Of a stretch of 64,000 bases of DNA, positions 59,080-64,000 are shown one piece after another. The notes beneath the pieces are model-generated. The model made no database searches. It saw only the letters and a program-made list of their open reading frames with translations, and was not told where the DNA came from. Where the stretch lies: contig JAJKFL010000011.1 in assembly GCA_021186555.1 (NCBI GenBank), positions 4,780,501 to 4,844,500 on the forward strand, given 5' to 3'. The DNA comes from Reticulitermes speratus (taxonomy: Eukaryota; Arthropoda; Insecta; Blattodea; Rhinotermitidae). The position numbers and the translations under genes were made by a program. How positions within the stretch are numbered: the first letter of the stretch is position 1; each line of letters opens with the position of its first letter.

Positions 59080-59984
59080 ATATAAAATACAAAGGTTACA
59101 TACATTAAAAGTACACAGTACAGTGCGGTTTACCGTACAATCCACAACATGACACGTTCTCTCGATGGTGAATTACTAACTGCAACTTCTACGTACACCA
59201 TCCAACCAACATCAACACATTCTTATCGCAATAACTTATATTTACATACTTTAAACTATTGGTTTATATGATTGTAATCACACCTTTTCATTGGTTGATA
59301 TTTTTATAATTCCATTTTATGCTTTTAATGTATTAAACCTTTGTATCTTATATCCCTACCTACCGACGGTATGCAACCCGCAATACAGATAGCGTCGGAA
59401 AATAACCAGAGGAAAGTTATGTAGGGACTAGTGATACACATGTAATGTTTGCAGTATATTTAATTTAATCAAAACATATACGTGAGAGTAAAGTCCACGG
59501 ATATTTTGGTCAGTAGAAGAGAGAGGAGGACACAGGCACGATGTGGTTTGACGTATACTTTAATAGAATACACGGCAGAAATACTTACGTCGATATTAAA
59601 CGTAAGACGTGACTGATATTTAACTGACAGTTCAGACAGAAGTGCGATTTGTTAGTAGTTGGATGACTGGGATTCGATTCCTGACACAGGCAGGCAGCCT
59701 TCTATTTGTCAACTCGCCAAGATCGGTTTTGGGCCCAACCCAACATCTTAAACAACGAGTAAATTGTATTATTTTCCAGAAGTAAAGCGACAGAAATGTA
59801 AATCTCACTCTTTGTCTCCAAATAATCCCACGTTAAGAACATGAGAAGTTTTTCTTCCACTCCTACATACGTCTTCATGGTATGTGAAGGAATATGTACA
59901 TATAGCTTACATTCTGTACTGTGGATTCACTGTATAAATATTAGTGTGACCGTTCAATAGACTATTATTAAGCAACCAGATGTG

Positions 59985-60345
59985 GCACAAAGAAGAAAGC
60001 GAGACGCTGATGGTATAAGTCCTCAGGGTCACTGTATGAGAGCAATGTCTTTATAGTTTAACACAATTGTGCCCCATCCGCACTTCGCCACTATCGTGCA
60101 ACGTGCGAGAATTCCTTGACAAAAAATTTTCCACGCAGGTGACCACCACGGTCTCCAGACCTCACTCCACTTGACTTTTACATCTGGGGCTACGTAAAGA
60201 AGCGGCATACATGATACACGATCTGAAGCACTTAAAGCAGCTGATTAGGGGTCCTGTAGTGTTACCGTAGAAAGTTATTCAACGCTGGGCGAGGGTCTTG
60301 TTTCGGCACCTGATTACAGCCAGGGATCGAACTGTATCACAATAG
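59985..60345 (+). pseudogene. mariner-type transposase C-terminal fragment
   Basis: The strand reads GAPSALRHYRATCENSLT, then RPPRSPDLTPLDFYIWGYVK, then degraded sequence. SPDLTPLDFxxWG is the block holding the third catalytic Asp. Frameshifted and truncated. Confidence 0.8.
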
Positions 60346-60755
60346 AGACGTGCTATTGACGCCGATTGTTGCTGGTTTTCTTAGCACAACAACAAGCAAG
60401 AAGTTTTTAATTGGGTTTCACCTTTTATTAGTTACAACAATGGGACTAGCAGAGCTGGCTACAACAGGTCTGCAGACTGCTTTTCTCAGAACCCGTCTCC
60501 AAGAAATGTTCGGCTACACGATATTGTCAGGCTGTAATGTAGTGTAGAGAAGAAGGATTTTGATGTTAGTCGCGGAGGAGGCAAGTGCTGTTGGTGCCGG
60601 CTAAGACGGAGGTATACCGCGTGCTGTGTGACAACAGATTGCAGTCGACCAAGTTACATGAGTTTAGATAAAATAAATAAATTGATATTAAACTTATTCT
60701 TACTATAAGACTGGCTAGAGTTAAAGTCCGACTTAGGGAGCCTACACGTCAAATA

Positions 60756-60833
60756 CAGGGCATACACAAAATAATAGTGCGGTTTTAATAGTGAACACTA
60801 TTAAAACCGCACCATTCTTTTGTGTATGCCCTG
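60756..60833. mobile_element. 78-bp palindromic MITE, second copy
   Basis: Its ends and length equal those of 48397-48474, with TA on both sides. The centre TTTTAATAGTGAACACTATT differs slightly. Confidence 0.9.
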
Positions 60834-60932
60834 TATTCCCTGAGGTGGAGCATGTGAAACGTGAGCTAGTTCTTTCTCTGTGAGCGTGAAGGAAGCGCCG
60901 GGCAAATTGAGGAAACAGACGGTAAGAGTAGC

Positions 60933-61172
60933 CAGTGCCGGCCTTAGCAAATGCGGGGCCCGACTGCGAACCCTGTGACGGACCCCTAAAAGTTATTGTG
61001 CAGAGCAACAAAATGACAAACGTTTTGGTATATTAACGTAACGAAAGTTAGGATGAAAAATTGAAATAGTTCATTTTTTTTATTGTTTTTAAAACTTGCT
61101 AATGCCCAAATCCCCCATGAGCACGGGGGCCGATTGCGTCAAATCGGTCCAATCGGCCTAAGACCGGACCTG
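60933..61172. mobile_element. GC-rich MITE, hAT-like
   Basis: The left end CAGTGCCGGCCTTAG and the complement of the right end (CAGGTCCGGTCTTAGG) form inverted termini. The border 8-mers AGAGTAGC and CCTGCAGC share their 3' halves. A half copy is at 8371. Confidence 0.6.
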
Positions 61173-61509
61173 CCTGCAGCATCTGTTAGTCCAGTCGTTA
61201 CCGCTCATATGTGGCAAGAGTTGGATTACCGAATTGATGCTTGCTGAGCGACCAATGTATCAGATACGAAACTCCATTGAGTAGGAAAGTCAAACATGAA
61301 AGTTAATCTTTCATCCGTCTGTTACGTCTGACTGTTACATAAGTCGACTAAAAATCAACCTTAGACTATACAGATAGACTATATTCGTATTTTCAGAAAA
61401 TTATTACCACAAAGAAGAAGGGATGCAATTTTTAAAGAAATAATCTGCAATATTTAGTTAAAAATGTCAGAAGTACATGTTCCTACAGCTGCAAAATACA
61501 CTTTCTTTT

Positions 61510-61775
61510 CTATGGCGCAACAGCCCAACTCGGGCCTAGTCCACCTCATTGCTGTGGTTTCTAAATCACACACAATTAGACACACACACACACTCGGTAG
61601 GACTCCCCTGAACGAGTGATTAGCTTCTCGCAGAGGCCGCTACCTACACAACATACAAGAAAGAAAAGAGATGAACATCCATGCCCTCAGCGGTATTCGA
61701 ACGCTTGACCCCAGCAATCAAGAGGCTGCAGAACTACGCCTTAGACCGCATGGCCACCGGGATCGGTAAAGAGAT
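61510..61775 (-). repeat. tRNA-derived SINE (family D), opposite strand
   Basis: On the plus strand its reversed head ends GGTCTAAGGCGTAG-like (complement of box A) and GGTATTCGAACGCTTGACC (box B complement). The body TAAATCACACACAATTAGAC and AACGAGTGATTAGC matches 45664-45905. Confidence 0.8.
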
Positions 61776-62420
61776 CTGGCGGGGTTAGAATGCCGTGGGA
61801 GTCGAGCACTGTCTCTTTACGGTAATAAATTAAGCTCACTCCACTTCAGTAAAAACTTTACCTTGATAAATCTTGGGACCCAAGTAGTAATTAGCGTGAA
61901 GAAATATTAGCAATCACTTGCTGTCAAGTGGGTTTGCTCACAGTGCAGTACGTCTGACTCCCTCCGGGGAATCCCTAGCTCCAATGTCGCTGTCAGACAG
62001 GTTTCCTTACAGCACACTGCTCGTAGATCACACAAGGATATCCCCAGCTCTAGTATTGATCATGTTGACAGATTTATTACTCTTAGTACGCAGATATAAT
62101 GATTGAGAAATGAGAGCTTGTGTTACAGTAACTATCCTGACTTGTACTCCATGGATTCGCATTTCGACTGTCAGACAACATCCCCACCTAAGTAACAAAA
62201 GGTCAGTGGTTTTGCTCAGTCTCTTCGAATATGGGACTACTATAGGGCGTCACGCAAAATCAGTGTCAATCAAAGTTTAATAACTTTTTTTTTTGCTACA
62301 AGACTGCGCAGTAAATTAATGGAAATAATTAAGTATAATATGTCATAACAAAGCATAAAATGTCCACGTTGTTCTTGTATACACGCATTGAACACGTTTC
62401 ATCACATTCAATGACATATT

Positions 62421-62913
62421 TTTAGGCGCGTTCGCAAAATTGCGAAAAAGCGACTATTAGTTCCGTCGTGTCTGTGTATCTATCCGTCTGTCTGTCCGCA
62501 TGGAAAAACTCGGCTCCTACTGGACGGATGTTAATGAAATTTAAATATTTGAGTATTTCTCGAAAATGTGTCAGAAAAATTCGTTTCATTAAAATCTGAC
62601 AAGAATAATTGGTACTTTACATGAACACCTAAGTACATTTATGATAATATCTCACTGAATTCTTCTTAGAATGAGAAATATTTCAAACTATAAGTTGTAG
62701 AGAAAATCAAAGCACATTTTATGTTCAATAATTTTTTTTTCAGAAAATCGTGCCGTTTACGAGATATGTAGAAAAACATGGTAGAGCCAAACAGACCACA
62801 GATGACAATATAATACGGCGCATGCGTTTTGCATGCTGGATAACTAAGGCTACAGACACACACTCAGAATATAATAATTATTGCTTTTCCACGGTAACAA
62901 TGGTTACGCGAAG
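62421..62913 (-). repeat. Dispersed 490-bp repeat with terminal hairpin, copy 2
   Basis: Reverse copy of 40203-40690: TTTTAGGCGCGTTCGCAAAA at the left, GGTAACAATGGTTACGCGAA at the right, and conserved words such as GGCGCATGCG and TCGGCTCCTACTGGACGGAT between. Confidence 0.7.
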
Positions 62914-63202
62914 GCGGCTAGTGTTACGTTATACTACACTGCCTGTCTTGTTGACGTAGAATGCCTAAGTTAGCAGTTTTATCCTTATGTTGTCTTTAGG
63001 GTGCTTCAAAGTGTGGGGATTATTTTTGTACACTTTGCTCTTCAACATGCCCCTCAAAATATAATCTGGTGATATTAAGCCTTTACTTTCTTTATCAATG
63101 ATAAAGATTTAGGCCTAACTTCTACACAAACATTTATATGCTTGAATATGACATCCAGTTGCTATTAAATTGGACTTTACGTTATTATAAAAGAATTGAT
63201 TT

Positions 63203-63220
63203 TATATATATATATATATA
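63203..63220. repeat. (TA)n microsatellite
   Basis: A short run of TA, followed by GGCCTATATAGG and more TA. Confidence 0.9.
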
Positions 63221-63559
63221 GGCCTATATAGGATATATATGTATCATAAAAGTTTTAAGTTTATAGTTTAGTTTTAAAACGTTTTAGAGATCATGTTGCT
63301 TTGGAGTAAATAAGATCGTAAGCCCTAATGAGTAAAAATAAATTTCCTTTCCCCCGTTCTGGTTAAGATCTAAAAAATTTAACAATACTTTGAAAAGTTT
63401 TAGGAGATAAAAGAAACTAAACTACATTAAGCACTGTGGCTCATTTAAGGTCGTGCAGAAAGATGTTCTGTCGGGACTAATTACAACTCCAAAAAATCTT
63501 AAACTTTTGTATCACCTGAAGGCTAAATAAAAATATCCGCATATCTGCCTTATTATTAT

Positions 63560-63990
63560 TCAGCATATTGAAATGCCGCATTTGGAGCATCGCTTTGTAC
63601 TGTGCTGAAACTTGGACACTTCTGAAAGTAGATCAGGAAAACCTTCAGAGTTTTAAAATGGGTGCTGGAGAAAAATGGGCAAGATCAGTTGGACCGATCA
63701 TGTGAAAAAAACATTACAAAGAGTCAAGGAGGAGAGGAACGTGCCACATACAATAAAACGAAGGAAGCTAAATGGATGAGTCATATCTTGCGCAGAAACT
63801 GCCTTCTATAGCAAGTTATTGAAGGAAAGATAGAAGGAACGGAAAGATGAGAAAGAAGACTTAAGCGGCCACTGGATGACTTTAAGGGAACGAGAATATG
63901 CTGGACATTGGAAGAGGAAGCACTAGATCGCAACCTCTGAAGAACTCGCTTTGGAAGAGGCCATTGAATGTTATAAAAATGGGCGAATAA
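63560..63990 (+). pseudogene. LINE 3' end, same family as 8485-9720
   Basis: The strand encodes decayed CAELGHF (CAETWT-like), [13 protein letters not shown], then SHILRRNCLL and [11 protein letters not shown]. It is cut by the window's right edge or ends just before it. Confidence 0.8.
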
Positions 63991-64000
63991 TTAGTGATAT

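Larger units (their letters stand above)
58724..64000. other. Right-hand gene-poor region
   Basis: Beyond the entered repeats, nothing coding was recognised in 61176-61509, 61780-62420 or 62914-63560. A degraded SINE head with GGGATTCGATTCCTGAC lies near 59660. Confidence 0.5.

Overview
This window looks like ordinary nuclear DNA from an arthropod with a large, intron-rich, transposon-packed genome. Conserved exons are short (41-244 bases), have GT-AG borders, and sit thousands of bases apart. There are no operons and no prokaryotic signals. tRNA-derived SINEs of several families, LINE 3' ends, pogo/mariner relics and foldback elements are everywhere. The set of repeats resembles cockroach/termite (Blattodea) genomes, perhaps Periplaneta; that placement is inference from recognition, not proof.

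Three protein-coding loci are supported, all on the minus strand. (1) 566-7208 holds the first four coding exons of AUP1, the lipid-droplet/ER acyltransferase-like ERAD factor; the rest lies beyond the left edge. (2) 15305-35768 holds a complete 11-exon drebrin-like/Abp1 gene (DBNL): ADF-H domain, charged coiled coil, linker, C-terminal SH3. It reads cleanly through every splice junction except one single-base frameshift at a T run in exon 4, probably a sequence error. (3) 58531-58723 is a single well-bordered exon of an immunoglobulin-like protein, possibly of the beaten-path family.

The rest is repeats. 7209-15304 (between AUP1 and DBNL) carries a degenerate LINE with a YADD reverse-transcriptase motif, a foldback and a SINE. 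The DBNL introns carry pogo/Tigger relics, a 34-bp minisatellite, a hAT-like MITE, LINE and mariner fragments and foldbacks. 35769-58530 is a 23-kb gene-poor desert with SINEs, a 32-bp satellite, palindromic MITEs, a mariner relic and nested foldbacks. 58724-64000 is more of the same.

The most unusual signal is a family of foldback elements carrying hammerhead-ribozyme-like cores (CTGANGA, a hairpin, then GAAAC and a UA cleavage position). Three copies (11870-12273, 20009-20244, 49316-50270) are each flanked by 11-12 bp direct repeats, and at least two share a 3' tail containing GATGCACGGTGA. More diverged hammerhead-like cores occur at several other sites. I read this as a mobile, probably retrotransposed, ribozyme-bearing family, possibly related to Penelope-like elements or retrozymes.
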